Positions 7,277 through 15,910 of a stretch of DNA of 38,540 nucleotides are shown here, piece by piece. Each line of letters opens with the position of its first letter. Position 1 is the first letter of the stretch. Source of the DNA: an uncultured Clostridia bacterium (GTDB taxonomy: Bacteria > Bacillota > Clostridia > TANB77 > CAG-465); assembly GCA_944386345.1 (NCBI GenBank), contig CALXAR010000009.1, forward strand, positions 1 through 38,540. Reading direction: 5' to 3'. Position numbers and translations under genes: made by a program. The notes beneath the pieces were generated by a model, which was not told the DNA's origin, did no database searches, and was given only the letters and a program-made list of their open reading frames with translations.

Positions 7277-9232
7277 TTATTTCATATTTTTTAATTCTTC
7301 AATAAAATCTCTAATTGTTGCTGCTTTTTCAAATTCATATTTTCTTGCGTAATTCATCATTTCTTCTGTTAATCTTTCAATTGATTCTTCTATTGATTCA
7401 CCTTTTTTAACATTTATTTCTTCTTGCTCATCTTCCTCTTTAAATGTAGCTTTTACACTATCTCTTACTTCTTTTACTATTGTATGTGGAACAATACCAT
7501 GTAATTCGTTATATTTCATTTGGATCTCTCTTCTTCTGTTTGTCTCGTGTATTGCTTTCTCCATTGACTCAGTAAGTTCATCTGCATACATTATAACACT
7601 TCCATTAGAGTTTCTAGCAGCTCTACCTATTGTCTGAATTAGTGATCTCTCACTACGTAAGAAGCCTTCCTTATCAGCATCAAGAATTGTAACAAGAGAC
7701 ACTTCTGGGATATCTAAACCTTCCCTTAAAAGATTTATTCCAACTAAAACATCAAATTTCCCTAGTCTTAAATCTCTTATTATCTCAAGTCTATCAAGTG
7801 CCTCAATATCTGAGTGCATATATCGTACTCTTATATCTTTTTCAGATAAATATGCAGTAAGTTCTTCTGCCATCTTTTTAGTAAGAGTTGTAACTAAAAC
7901 TCTTTCTCCTCTTGATACTACATCATTAATATTTTGAGTCAAGTCTTCTATTTGTCCTTCTGTAGGTTTTACAATAATTTTAGGATCTAAAAGCCCGGTT
8001 GGTCTAATTATCTGTTCTGCTATAACTTCTGAATGTGCTTTTTCATAATCTGCAGGTGTTGCACTAACAAATATAACTTGTTTTACTTTTTTCTCCCACT
8101 CCTCAAATCTAAGCGGTCTATTATCAAAAGCTGAAGGTAATCTAAAACCATTTTCAACTAAAGACTCTTTTCTTGCTCTATCTCCATTATACATTCCTCT
8201 AATTTGCGGAATTGTAACATGTGATTCGTCAACAACAACTAAAAAATCGTCTCCCATATAATCAAATAGAGTGTATGGTGTAGACCCCTTTCCTCTTCCA
8301 GATAATACAGCTGAATAATTTTCTATTCCTTGACAAAAACCTGTTTCTTTTAGCATTTCAATATCAAAATTAGTTCTTTGTTCAATTCTGTATGCTTCTA
8401 CTACTTTATCTCTATCTTTAAAGTATTGTATTCTCTCTTTAAGCTCCTCTTTTATTTTATCAATTGCAGAATCAATCTTTTCTTTTTGTATTACATAGTG
8501 AGATTTTGGATATATAAACTCATGCTTAGAAGTAGCTTTCACCTTTCCAGTTATAGCTTCAATAAGACATACCCTATCAATCTCGTCTCCAAAGAACTCA
8601 AGTCTTATTGCTTCTTCTCCATTTCCAGCCGGAAAAATATCTAAAACATCTCCTTTTACTCTAAACTCACCACGTTTAAAGTCCATCTCACTTCTTGTAT
8701 ACTGCATCTCAATTAATCTTTCAAGCACTTCATCTCTATCTATTTTCATACCAGGTCTTACAGATAATACCATAGAGCTATAGTCTTCTGGAGAACCCAA
8801 AGAATAAATAGATGATACAGATGCAACAATTATAACATCCTTTCTTTCAAAAAGAGCAGCTGTTGCACTATGTCTTAACTTGTCTATCTCATCATTTATT
8901 TGACTTTCTTTTTCAATATATGTATCAGTAGATGCAATATATGCTTCTGGTTGGTAATAATCATAATAAGAAATAAAGTATTCAACTGCATTTTCTGGAA
9001 AGAACTCTTTAAGCTCACTATATAGCTGTCCTGCAAGAGTCTTGTTATGTGCCATAACTATAGTAGGCTTATTTACTTTAGCAATAACGTTTGCAATTGT
9101 AAATGTTTTACCAGAGCCAGTAACACCTAAAAGAGTCTCTCCTTTATATCCTTTTTTTATTCCATCCACTAAAGTATCTATAGCTTCTGGTTGATCGCCT
9201 GTTGGTTTATATTTAGAATGTAATTTAAACAT
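7277..9232 (-). CDS. uvrB: Excinuclease ABC subunit B
   Basis: UvrB is the damage-verifying helicase-like subunit of nucleotide excision repair; it receives damaged DNA from UvrA and recruits UvrC. The 651-aa protein has the normal length. Visible are Walker A GVTGSGKT (residues about 38-45), the beta-hairpin [10 protein letters not shown] that grips DNA, the DESH box in [11 protein letters not shown], helicase motif VI in QTIGRAARN, and a C-terminal UVR motif that contacts UvrC. The ATG at 9232 ([18 protein letters not shown]) is chosen because AGGAGG lies just upstream and the family starts here; the 27 additional upstream codons are not conserved. uvrA is not in the window. A HAD-like gene follows 9 bases downstream. 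Confidence 0.97.
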   Translation of the reverse strand: MFKLHSKYKPTGDQPEAIDTLVDGIKKGYKGETLLGVTGSGKTFTIANVIAKVNKPTIVMAHNKTLAGQLYSELKEFFPENAVEYFISYYDYYQPEAYIASTDTYIEKESQINDEIDKLRHSATAALFERKDVIIVASVSSIYSLGSPEDYSSMVLSVRPGMKIDRDEVLERLIEMQYTRSEMDFKRGEFRVKGDVLDIFPAGNGEEAIRLEFFGDEIDRVCLIEAITGKVKATSKHEFIYPKSHYVIQKEKIDSAIDKIKEELKERIQYFKDRDKVVEAYRIEQRTNFDIEMLKETGFCQGIENYSAVLSGRGKGSTPYTLFDYMGDDFLVVVDESHVTIPQIRGMYNGDRARKESLVENGFRLPSAFDNRPLRFEEWEKKVKQVIFVSATPADYEKAHSEVIAEQIIRPTGLLDPKIIVKPTEGQIEDLTQNINDVVSRGERVLVTTLTKKMAEELTAYLSEKDIRVRYMHSDIEALDRLEIIRDLRLGKFDVLVGINLLREGLDIPEVSLVTILDADKEGFLRSERSLIQTIGRAARNSNGSVIMYADELTESMEKAIHETNRRREIQMKYNELHGIVPHTIVKEVRDSVKATFKEEDEQEEINVKKGESIEESIERLTEEMMNYARKYEFEKAATIRDFIEELKNMK

Positions 9233-9336
9233 TTTGCCTCCTTTTGGCTTTACTTTTCGAGTTATTGTATAAATCATAATCTCAATAAATTTAAAAATAT
9301 AATAATTTAACAATAACTAATATTTTTTTCCATATA

Positions 9337-9365
9337 ATAATATCATTTTTTTTCCTAAAATACAA
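9337..9365 (-). promoter_or_regulatory. Candidate uvrB promoter
   Basis: On the minus strand TTGTAT and an extended -10 (TGA-TATTAT) are 17 bases apart, about 100 bases before the uvrB start. The -35 box is weak. No obvious LexA box was seen between it and the gene. Confidence 0.35.
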
Positions 9366-9461
9366 GAAATTATTATATCTATATATTTTTTGATTATATA
9401 AAAATAATTGTATATAATTATATTTTTTTCCATATTAAAGCTATTTACAAAAAAATAAATT

Positions 9462-9497
9462 AAAAGAAGCTAATTTATCTCTAAATTAGCTTCTTTT
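9462..9497 (-). terminator. Terminator downstream of the XRE regulator gene
   Basis: AAAAGAAGCTAATTTA and TAAATTAGCTTCTTTT form a 16-bp perfect stem around a TCTC loop, with T runs on both strands. It ends the minus-strand gene at 9547-9942. Confidence 0.85.
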
Positions 9498-9546
9498 TAA
9501 AACTTTTTATTTAAAATAAATTTAAATTATATTTACTTTTTATATT

Positions 9547-9942
9547 CTAATCATTTTTTTCATTATTATCCATTAAATACATAGCAAGACATACAAGCCC
9601 AATACCTAACATTATAATTGATGATTTTATCTCTATAGAATCTAATATATTTAGTACAACTACTGCTATCCCCATTGCAATAGCTACAGCTTTTAGTATT
9701 ACATTAATTAAATCTTTTAACTTGCTATTAGAATATTCCTTATTCTTTGCTTGTAAAAGCTCATCAACTGATGTATCAAGTACATATGCAAGTTTTGATA
9801 TTGTATTTACATCTGGACAAGAAAGATCTCTTTCCCACTTTGAAACTGCTTTATCTGTTACATTCATTTTTTCTGCAAGCTCATTTTGTGTCATACCTTT
9901 TTTCTTTCTTAAAGAAGCAATAGTCTCTCCTATACTTTTCAT
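9547..9942 (-). CDS. XRE-family transcriptional regulator with membrane-spanning C-terminus
   Basis: Residues 5-60 are a Cro/CI-type helix-turn-helix: IASLRKKKGMTQNELAEKMN, then TDKAVSKWERDLSCPD, which is the recognition-helix region of this family. After a short linker, two hydrophobic segments (about 84-103 and 108-125) look like membrane spans, so the regulator is probably tethered to the membrane. Many Clostridia encode such XRE proteins with a small membrane domain of unknown signal. The 131-aa ORF starts at the ATG with AGGAGG upstream. Its promoter carries an inverted repeat that may be its own operator. It is transcribed alone. Confidence 0.85.
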   Translation of the reverse strand: MKSIGETIASLRKKKGMTQNELAEKMNVTDKAVSKWERDLSCPDVNTISKLAYVLDTSVDELLQAKNKEYSNSKLKDLINVILKAVAIAMGIAVVVLNILDSIEIKSSIIMLGIGLVCLAMYLMDNNEKND

Positions 9943-9972
9943 TTATAATACCTCCTTATCTTTTATAAAATA

Positions 9973-10023
9973 ATTTTACCAATTTTTTTACTTAAAGTAA
10001 ACCAACAATCAGTTTAGTTTACT
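9973..10023 (-). promoter_or_regulatory. Promoter and likely operator of the XRE gene
   Basis: On the minus strand TTTACT (9996-10001) and TAAAAT (9973-9978) are 17 bases apart. An inverted repeat AGTAAAC (9996-10002) ... GTTTACT (10017-10023) overlaps the -35 box, a position suited to autorepression by the XRE protein. The operator role is inferred. Confidence 0.5.
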
Positions 10024-10126
10024 CTACTATTAGTTTATAAATAATAAAAATGTATAGTTATAGACTATTACTTTATTGAAATATATTTGCTACTTCTAGC
10101 TATAACATTAAAATCATAGCTACAGT

Positions 10127-10415
10127 TAAATTAATAATTCAAATGACTTTTTAAAATTATTTAAACATATCAAAGACAATCAAATATTTTATAAAACATA
10201 TTTTAAATTAAATAGAGATAAACATTTTATTATAAAAGAATATGATACTAATTTATCTAAAATTATGTATGACGATGAATATATAGACTACCATATGGAA
10301 TTTTCATGGCAGGATTAAATGCAATAGTAAAAAATGGCTAAACAATAATTGCAAAGAAACACCAGAAGAAATAAATAAAATACTTCAAGATGAGTATAAA
10401 ATGAAGAATATATAA
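10127..10415 (+). pseudogene. TetR-family regulator C-terminal remnant
   Basis: The plus strand reads SNDFLKLFKHIKDNQIFYKT and, further on, YHMEF / FMAGLNAIVK / KWLNNNCKETPEEI and a stop at 10413-10415. This is the ligand-domain end of TetR-family regulators (the YH-EFFMAGL-AI--KWL pattern). The frame is broken twice, once in a T run near 10303 and once in an A run near 10336; each looks like loss of one base from a homopolymer. The N-terminal DNA-binding domain is absent and no start exists, so this is a decayed fragment. Confidence 0.65.
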
Positions 10416-10440
10416 TAAAAACTACACATTCTAAAAAAAC

Positions 10441-10474
10441 AAAAATGGTAAGATATAAAATTCTTACCATTTTT
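10441..10474 (-). terminator. Terminator of the operon 12751-10485
   Basis: AAAAATGGTAAG and CTTACCATTTTT form a perfect 12-bp stem with a T-rich flank on the minus strand, 11 bases after the stop codon. Confidence 0.85.
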
Positions 10475-10484
10475 CCTTTAAATT

Positions 10485-11495
10485 TTAAGATCTTAAAAAA
10501 CCATTTTCTAAATTATCAATATTCTCTAAATTAGGTTTAACCACTATTTGTATTCCCATTTTATTTAGTAAATCTTTAACAATAGTTTTTGTTTGATTAT
10601 CTCTTACATACATTTTTTTAGGTATACCATATTCTATGAAGTAATCAATTAGTTTTTCTAACGATTCATAAATATAATCCTTTTGACTTTTATAATTTTT
10701 CTTATCACACATATCTGCAATTAATATCATTCCTGATTTTTTATCTGCTAAAATTCTTGCCAATGGATAGTAACGTCTTCCATCAGAATCTACGCTATCT
10801 CTTATATATAATGGTAAATAATTTAAAAAATCATATTCAATTTGATTTTCTGTTCTTTTTACACCTTTTAAATCATTAATAATATACTTATCTACTAAGA
10901 CTTCATCGCACATTCTTTGTGGTAAAATAAATTCCTGTATCCTCTTTATATACATATGTTTTTCTTTATCATAAAGATTTACCAGAGTATATCCTTTTTC
11001 AAAATCTACTTTTATCTTTTCTTCTACTATATCTTTTATCATTGAATAAAAAGCGTTTAATACTTCAATTAATTTATCTACTTGCTTAATATTTAGTTTA
11101 CTTGGCATATATCCTTTTTTAAAATATTCAAATGATGTCCATACTCCTCTATACTTTTTCCCAATTTCTTTAGCAATATTTAAGTTTTCTTTTAAAGTCT
11201 CTTCTCTAGTTATATAATTGCACAAAAAATAATTTTGATAATTCAAGAACATATGTGAAGGATAATTATTACTAGCATAATCAAAGAAATCATATATATC
11301 TTCACCCTCATAAATTATTATAGCGGTGTGTGTATCTTCCTTCCCAAGTACACTACAATAAAAATCAATATTATATTTTTTACTTATATATACCAAAATA
11401 TCACTTGCATACAATTTTCTCCACGGCTCTAGTAATTTTATCTTGTCTGCTATATCATATAGTTCTAACCATTTTTTTCTCTCTTTTTCATTCAT
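10485..11495 (-). CDS. Conserved hypothetical protein, DUF6930/DUF7309-like
   Basis: A 336-aa protein of unknown function. The N-terminal part (residues 1-110) has the pattern W..L...A..I....PW..LY..DI followed by FYCSVLGKEDTHTAIIIYEGEDIYDFFDY, which resembles the DUF7309/DUF6930 type seen in Bacillota. The C-terminal part ends with a helix and strand rich in charged residues (GIPKKMYVRDNQTKTIVKDL). No signal peptide or membrane span is seen. It starts at an ATG with AAGGTGA upstream, 20 bases after the NnrD-CsaA fusion gene, and shares its terminator, so the two are probably co-transcribed. The family assignment rests on memory of the pattern. Confidence 0.6.
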   Translation of the reverse strand: MNEKERKKWLELYDIADKIKLLEPWRKLYASDILVYISKKYNIDFYCSVLGKEDTHTAIIIYEGEDIYDFFDYASNNYPSHMFLNYQNYFLCNYITREETLKENLNIAKEIGKKYRGVWTSFEYFKKGYMPSKLNIKQVDKLIEVLNAFYSMIKDIVEEKIKVDFEKGYTLVNLYDKEKHMYIKRIQEFILPQRMCDEVLVDKYIINDLKGVKRTENQIEYDFLNYLPLYIRDSVDSDGRRYYPLARILADKKSGMILIADMCDKKNYKSQKDYIYESLEKLIDYFIEYGIPKKMYVRDNQTKTIVKDLLNKMGIQIVVKPNLENIDNLENGFLRS

Positions 11496-11515
11496 TTTAT
11501 TTCACCTTTTTCAAT

Positions 11516-12751
11516 TTAAAATATTTTGCTACCATTTGTGGCTTTTTTATTTGGCTCAAGTAATATTACTCCTTTTTCAGACTCTATTCCCAAAACTAGT
11601 ACTTCACTTTTTACTTGAGATATTCTTATTGGTTTAAAGTTTATTACTGCTATAATCTGTTTTCCCACTATTTCTTCCAAAGTATAAAGCTCTGTTATTT
11701 GCGCAGAAGACATTTTTACTCCAATATCTTCTCCAAAATCTATCTTAAGCTTATATGCACTCTTTTTTGCTCCCTTATTAAAACTTGCATCTATAATTGT
11801 ACCAACTCTCATATCTACTTTTTTAAAGTCTCGAATCTCAATTGTTCCTTTTTTGCTATTTCTTATATATTTAATTGCTTCTGGTATATACTCTATTGTA
11901 CTAGAAGCTGTCATTGAAATATCTGTATACTTTTCTTGCGCTAATTCTCCTGCAACGCCTGTAAGATATGCACAAGCTGCTACCGACAATACATTTGTAT
12001 TTGTGTATCCTAAAATACCAGCAAGTATTCCAGATAAAACATCTCCACTTCCTGCTGTAGCCATACCAGGACATCCACGATTTACTAAATATGTAATATT
12101 TCCATCAGTTACTATTGTTGTATTACCTTTTAAAAGTAATATAACTTGATACTTCTTAGCAAATTCTATAGCAATATTTATACTATCATTTTTTATATTC
12201 TCTACATCTATTTTACTTAATCTTTCAAACTCTTTTAAATGTGGTGTCAATACTACCTTTGCTTTTGTCTTTTTAAGTATGCTCATATCCATATTAGAAA
12301 GTGTATTAAGTCCATCTGCATCTAATATAACTGTGCCTAAAAATGATGTTAATATTTCTTCTAATATTTTTTTATTATCTTCTCCATCTCCAAGTCCCAT
12401 ACCAAAGGCTAAAGCATCTAATTTATATAATGCCTCTTTTACTTTTTCTTTATTATATATCATGTGTCCATCTTTATCTGAATCCATTAAAAATAATGTC
12501 TGTTCAAGAAGATGTGGTGCAACAGAATCTTTAATAGTACTTGGTATAATAACACGTGATATTCCACAACCAGCTCTTAGTGCACAAAAACTCATATTAG
12601 CAAGTTTTACTGCACCAGAATAATTATTGCATCCTCCCATAATACCTACAGTTCCAAAATCTCCTTTATTTGAGTTTTCATCCCTGGTGTTAAAAAATTC
12701 ATTTATGTCCTCTAACTCAATTTCAAAAATATTATCTTTTATTTTTTGCAT
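11516..12751 (-). CDS. nnrD: NAD(P)H-hydrate dehydratase fused to a CsaA-like tRNA-binding domain
   Basis: Residues about 1-290 are an ADP/ATP-dependent (S)-NAD(P)H-hydrate dehydratase, which repairs hydrated NADH/NADPH. Visible are GTVGIMGGCNNYSGAV (about 34-49), ALRAGCGISRV, TPHLKEFERL and the phosphate-binding CPGMATAGSGDVLSGILAG (about 227-245). The usual N-terminal epimerase partner domain (NnrE) is absent. Residues about 302-411 form a complete OB-fold tRNA-binding domain of the CsaA type: DFKKVDMRVGTII, KLKIDFGEDIGVKMSSAQIT, VINFKPIRISQVKSEVLVLG and NGSKIF at the end, 110 residues like free-standing CsaA. There is no stop, ATG or well-spaced ribosome binding site between the parts, so the read sequence gives one protein. 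The joint lies close to an A6 run. A DUF gene follows in the operon. Confidence 0.9.
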   Translation of the reverse strand: MQKIKDNIFEIELEDINEFFNTRDENSNKGDFGTVGIMGGCNNYSGAVKLANMSFCALRAGCGISRVIIPSTIKDSVAPHLLEQTLFLMDSDKDGHMIYNKEKVKEALYKLDALAFGMGLGDGEDNKKILEEILTSFLGTVILDADGLNTLSNMDMSILKKTKAKVVLTPHLKEFERLSKIDVENIKNDSINIAIEFAKKYQVILLLKGNTTIVTDGNITYLVNRGCPGMATAGSGDVLSGILAGILGYTNTNVLSVAACAYLTGVAGELAQEKYTDISMTASSTIEYIPEAIKYIRNSKKGTIEIRDFKKVDMRVGTIIDASFNKGAKKSAYKLKIDFGEDIGVKMSSAQITELYTLEEIVGKQIIAVINFKPIRISQVKSEVLVLGIESEKGVILLEPNKKATNGSKIF

Positions 12752-12813
12752 ATATTTTTATCTCCTATTTACTATACTACTTAATCTTTAAAAAAATTAT
12801 AACACAGAAACAA

Positions 12814-12846
12814 AAAATACTCTATACGTAACGTATAAAGTATTTT
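12814..12846 (-). terminator. Terminator after the aldo/keto reductase fragment
   Basis: AAAATACT-TATACG and CGTATA-AGTATTTT pair around a TAA loop with one internal mismatch; a T run follows on the minus strand. It also separates this unit from the nnrD promoter region. Confidence 0.7.
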
Positions 12847-12853
12847 ATTATAT

Positions 12854-13273
12854 TTATTTTAAAAAAATTTTAAAAAATTCTTCTATTTTATCAAAAGGGA
12901 TTATATCTAAGTTATCATATAAAGTTGGATATATTTTTGTGATAACAAATATTTCTTCTCTAGGTACACCTGAATCTCTAATTGCTCTTCCTATTTCTTC
13001 TTCATTGTGATACATATATGCTGTATCAATTAGTCTTACACCTGAATTTAATGCACTTATTATTGAATTATAACATTCATCTCCAGTTAAACTATATGTT
13101 CCTATACCGTTTAGTGGCATTTCATAACCACTATTTAAAGTTACTGTTCTTGTTTCAAAATTAAAAACAGGTGCTTGTGCCATATCTTGATTTTGTTCTG
13201 TATAATTTTGATTATTAACTTCTTTCATACTATTCTCCCCTCCTTTATTATTTATTATAAAATAAATTACCAT
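12854..13273 (-). pseudogene. Truncated aldo/keto reductase, probably once membrane-anchored
   Basis: The frame covers only the first third of an aldo/keto reductase: LNSGYEMPLNGIGTYSL, then GVRLIDTAYMYHNEEEIGRAI with the catalytic Asp and Tyr region, then IFVITKIYPT with the catalytic Lys. After that the sequence leaves the family pattern and stops (...IEEFFKIFLK), so the NADPH-binding second half is absent. The best present start is the ATG at 13228 behind AAAGGAGGGGAG. Upstream, the same frame encodes a strongly hydrophobic stretch (IIAIIIIILIIGMVIYFII) that lacks a start codon. One additional A in the A7 run at 13314-13320 would join it to a GTG overlapping the stop of the gene at 13323-13547. 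The gene looks decayed, or is phase-variable at that run. Confidence 0.6.
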
Positions 13274-13322
13274 TCCTATTATTAGAATAATTATTATAAT
13301 AGCAATAATTACATTTTTTTAC

Positions 13323-13547
13323 TCACTTATTCTTGTCCTCCTTTTTTAGTTTATATAAAAAGAAATCTAAATAGTCTATTTGTTTTTGAAATTTATGTAC
13401 AGACTCTAGCTTTCCTTTTCTATAATTATCCATTATCTCATAAATATAACTTATCTTTCTCTTTTCACATAGCATTAATATTTCTTCAATTTGTTCAAAG
13501 CTAAGTCCTACATCTTTTAAATTTTGAATAATTTGTTCTCTTTTCAA
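13323..13547 (-). CDS. Small helical hypothetical protein
   Basis: A 74-aa, highly charged protein. It begins at TTG with AAGGAGA upstream (no ATG is available at this place). Residues 1-30 (KREQIIQNLKDVGLSFEQIEEIL) resemble a MerR-type winged-helix opening, and the rest (YRKGKLESVHKFQKQIDYLDFFLYKL) looks like an amphipathic coiled-coil helix; together they recall the helical linker of MerR-like regulators, but no full domain is present. It lies directly before the aldo/keto reductase fragment and would be co-transcribed with it. Function not assigned. Confidence 0.5.
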   Translation of the reverse strand: MKREQIIQNLKDVGLSFEQIEEILMLCEKRKISYIYEIMDNYRKGKLESVHKFQKQIDYLDFFLYKLKKEDKNK

Positions 13548-13669
13548 ATTCTTCTCCTTATTCTTTTATCTACCTTCTAAAATAATTATATCAGTTAAAT
13601 TATACTATAGCAAATACTTATTTTGCATAGCTTGATATGCTTGGCAGCTATATCAAAATATAATAAAAT

Positions 13670-13939
13670 ATGATAAAAAAGGATATTAATAAACTTAACA
13701 TTATAGCTACATACAATCTTGTGTATAACGCATCTATTTTGGTAAATAACGGACTAGGATATGCTCTAACACTAGATAAACTTATAAATTCAGATGATTT
13801 TTCTAATTTTAGATTCAGACCATTAATGCCAAAGCTTGAAACAGAAATAAATATTATATGGAAAAAATATCAAATATTCTCTAAGCCTGCAGAGCTTTTT
13901 CTAAAAGAACTTGAAAAAGAAGTAGATACAAGTAATTAA
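13670..13939 (+). pseudogene. LysR-family regulator C-terminal remnant
   Basis: The 89 codons read like the last part of a LysR substrate-binding domain: INKLNIIATYNLVYNASILV, then GLGYALTLDKLI, FRPLMPKLETEINIIWKKYQ and a C-terminal helix. The DNA-binding half is missing upstream and no ribosome binding site stands before the ATG at 13670. The fragment lies next to the truncated aldo/keto reductase, a gene type often controlled by such regulators, so both may be leftovers of one unit. Confidence 0.6.
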
Positions 13940-13956
13940 ACTTGATACCTACTTCT
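13913..13956. terminator. Bidirectional terminator between LysR remnant and natB-like gene
   Basis: AAAGAAGTAGATACAAGT and ACTTGATACCTACTTCTTT pair with small mismatches; T runs flank both sides. It lies a few bases after the stop of the minus-strand permease gene at 13960 and overlaps the end of the LysR remnant. Confidence 0.75.
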
Positions 13957-13959
13957 TTT

Positions 13960-15108
13960 TTATTTTGCAAAAAGTACTTTTTCAGATTTATACTGTTTTA
14001 TTATATATACCAAAACAACACTTATATAAATTATCGTAGAAATTATCATAAGCAAAATATTTAATATATTAATATTACCATTATTAATATCTGTAAATAT
14101 TAAAGTAAAATTTAAAAATGGTACTATAGATAATATAGGTGTTGTTGTTACTCCAATCATAAAAGCAATCATCCCAGGAAATAATGATATAAATGTAAGT
14201 GGAGTTAGTGCACTTTGTGCCTCTTTAAATGTTTTAGAAGTGCTTGCTATTGCAATACATAGACCACTTATAAAAAAAGAGTATGCAATTATTACTAAAA
14301 CAGCAAATATAATGCTAATTGGTGAATACATTATATCTACTCCTTCATATATTGTAAACATATTTTGAGTAAATGCTAACGATATTATTGCCAAAACTAA
14401 GCTAATAATACCAGTTACTACAGATGACATTGTTACACCTAAGAATTTTCCTATAATTATATCTTTGCTCTTTATTGGGAAAGTAAGTAAAGTCTCTAAA
14501 GTTCCTCTTTCTCTTTCTCCTGCTGTTGTATCTGTTGCAGGATATGTAGCAGATACTGTTATAGCCATAATTATAAATAAAAAAGCATAATTTTTTATAT
14601 AATCTGCAAAAAAATTGTCTTGCTCTATTACATTTTCTTCTACTGTTATTATATCTAGCACTTTATTTGCATCTATGTTATTTTCAGTTAAATAAGTTTG
14701 CTGTAAATATTCCTTATATACATTAAAATATGATTCTACTAGAGCCGTTGAATAAGAGCTATTATCAGAGCCATCACTATTTATAATATATTTATTTTCA
14801 TCCTTTGTAACATACAAATCAATCTCTCCATTATCATATTTTTTTACTAATTCTTCTTCACTTTCTATCACTGCATCTATATTCATTTGATCTGCAATAC
14901 TTTTTTCCTCATCAGTCATTTGATATGCAAAACCTATTTTATTATACTCTTCTACATCTTTATTCATCTGAGATTCAAATAAAGCAGACATGCCTATAAC
15001 CAAAAGCGGTATAAAAATAGGTATTATTAGCATCATAGCAAGAGATTTTTTGTCCCTAAATACTTCTCTTATCTCTTTTTTTAATATATTAAATAAATTA
15101 TTCTTCAT
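13960..15108 (-). CDS. natB: ABC-2 type transporter permease, NatB-like
   Basis: The 382-aa membrane protein has the topology of NatB: one N-terminal span (residues about 22-45), a large external domain (about 45-175), then five spans in the second half. The signature ATDTTAGERERGTLETLLTFP (about 193-213) is typical of NatB/YhaP-type permeases. Together with the ATPase encoded just upstream it forms an exporter; the B. subtilis relative expels sodium ions, but substrates in this family vary. Its start overlaps the end of the ATPase gene by 11 bases, which implies coupled translation. Confidence 0.85.
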   Translation of the reverse strand: MKNNLFNILKKEIREVFRDKKSLAMMLIIPIFIPLLVIGMSALFESQMNKDVEEYNKIGFAYQMTDEEKSIADQMNIDAVIESEEELVKKYDNGEIDLYVTKDENKYIINSDGSDNSSYSTALVESYFNVYKEYLQQTYLTENNIDANKVLDIITVEENVIEQDNFFADYIKNYAFLFIIMAITVSATYPATDTTAGERERGTLETLLTFPIKSKDIIIGKFLGVTMSSVVTGIISLVLAIISLAFTQNMFTIYEGVDIMYSPISIIFAVLVIIAYSFFISGLCIAIASTSKTFKEAQSALTPLTFISLFPGMIAFMIGVTTTPILSIVPFLNFTLIFTDINNGNINILNILLMIISTIIYISVVLVYIIKQYKSEKVLFAK

Positions 15109-15856
15109 CTAAAGCACCTCCAATCATATAAAAGAAAGCGTCTCTTAAATTTGTAGTATTTGTATCTTCTCTTATTTGATTAGGTGTTCCAGATTTTATA
15201 ACTTCACCCTTGTTAATCATTATTACTTTATCACAAATATTTTCTGCTTCTTCCATATAATGTGTAGAATATAGTATTATTTTTCCTTTTGACTTTTCTT
15301 TTTTTATAAAATCCAATATAATTTGACTAGAAATTATATCAAGACCTGTGGTAGCTTCATCTAAAATATAGTATTTGGGATCATGTATTAAACATCTTGC
15401 AATATTTACCTTCTGCGTTTGACCTGTTGATAGATTTTCTATTTTATTGTATAAAAATTGATCCATATTTAAAACTTTAGATATCTCTTTTATTCTTTTT
15501 TCACATTCTAAGTCTGATACTCCATATATGTCACAACACATTTTTAAAAGCTCGTAACAAGACAATGTATCATATAATTTTGTGTTTCCAGATAAATATG
15601 CAATATTTCTTTTTATTTCTATTTCATTTTCTTTATAATTTAACTTATCAAAAGTAATATTACCTTCACTTGGTTCTAAAATTCCAGCAATCATTCTTAA
15701 TAATGTTGTTTTTCCAGCACCATTAGGTCCAAGTATTCCTATTATTTCGCCATCTTTTGCTTCAAAAGATATATCTTTATCTGCACAAAATTCCTCTTTT
15801 TCTCTTTTATTTTTATATCTTATAAATTTTTTGGTAACATGTTCTACTTTAATCAT
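15098..15856 (-). CDS. natA: ABC transporter ATP-binding protein, NatA-like
   Basis: A 252-aa ATPase with Walker A GPNGAGKTTL (residues about 43-52), signature motif LSTGQTQKVNIARCL (about 142-156), Walker B YYILDEATTGLD (about 161-172) and the switch His in LYSTHYMEEAE. It is preceded by AGGAGTG at good spacing and overlaps the permease gene downstream. Together they make a NatAB-type exporter. A second, different pair of the same general type lies at 26375-29528. Confidence 0.88.
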   Translation of the reverse strand: MIKVEHVTKKFIRYKNKREKEEFCADKDISFEAKDGEIIGILGPNGAGKTTLLRMIAGILEPSEGNITFDKLNYKENEIEIKRNIAYLSGNTKLYDTLSCYELLKMCCDIYGVSDLECEKRIKEISKVLNMDQFLYNKIENLSTGQTQKVNIARCLIHDPKYYILDEATTGLDIISSQIILDFIKKEKSKGKIILYSTHYMEEAENICDKVIMINKGEVIKSGTPNQIREDTNTTNLRDAFFYMIGGALDEE

Positions 15857-15910
15857 TTTTCACTCCTAAAAAAATATATTTTTCTAATTATATCAATACT
15901 AACATAAATT

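Larger units (their letters stand above)
9233..9546. other. Intergenic region uvrB - XRE gene
   Basis: AT-rich DNA with the candidate uvrB promoter, the terminator of the XRE gene, and a 16-base direct repeat (ATATTTTTTTCCATAT at 9320-9335 and 9420-9435). No coding sequence is apparent. Confidence 0.5.

Noticed and set aside
12814-12846. Hairpin as an operator of the nnrD fusion gene
   Set aside because: The stem has a T run directly after it on the minus strand and follows the reductase stop by 8 bases, which fits a terminator better.
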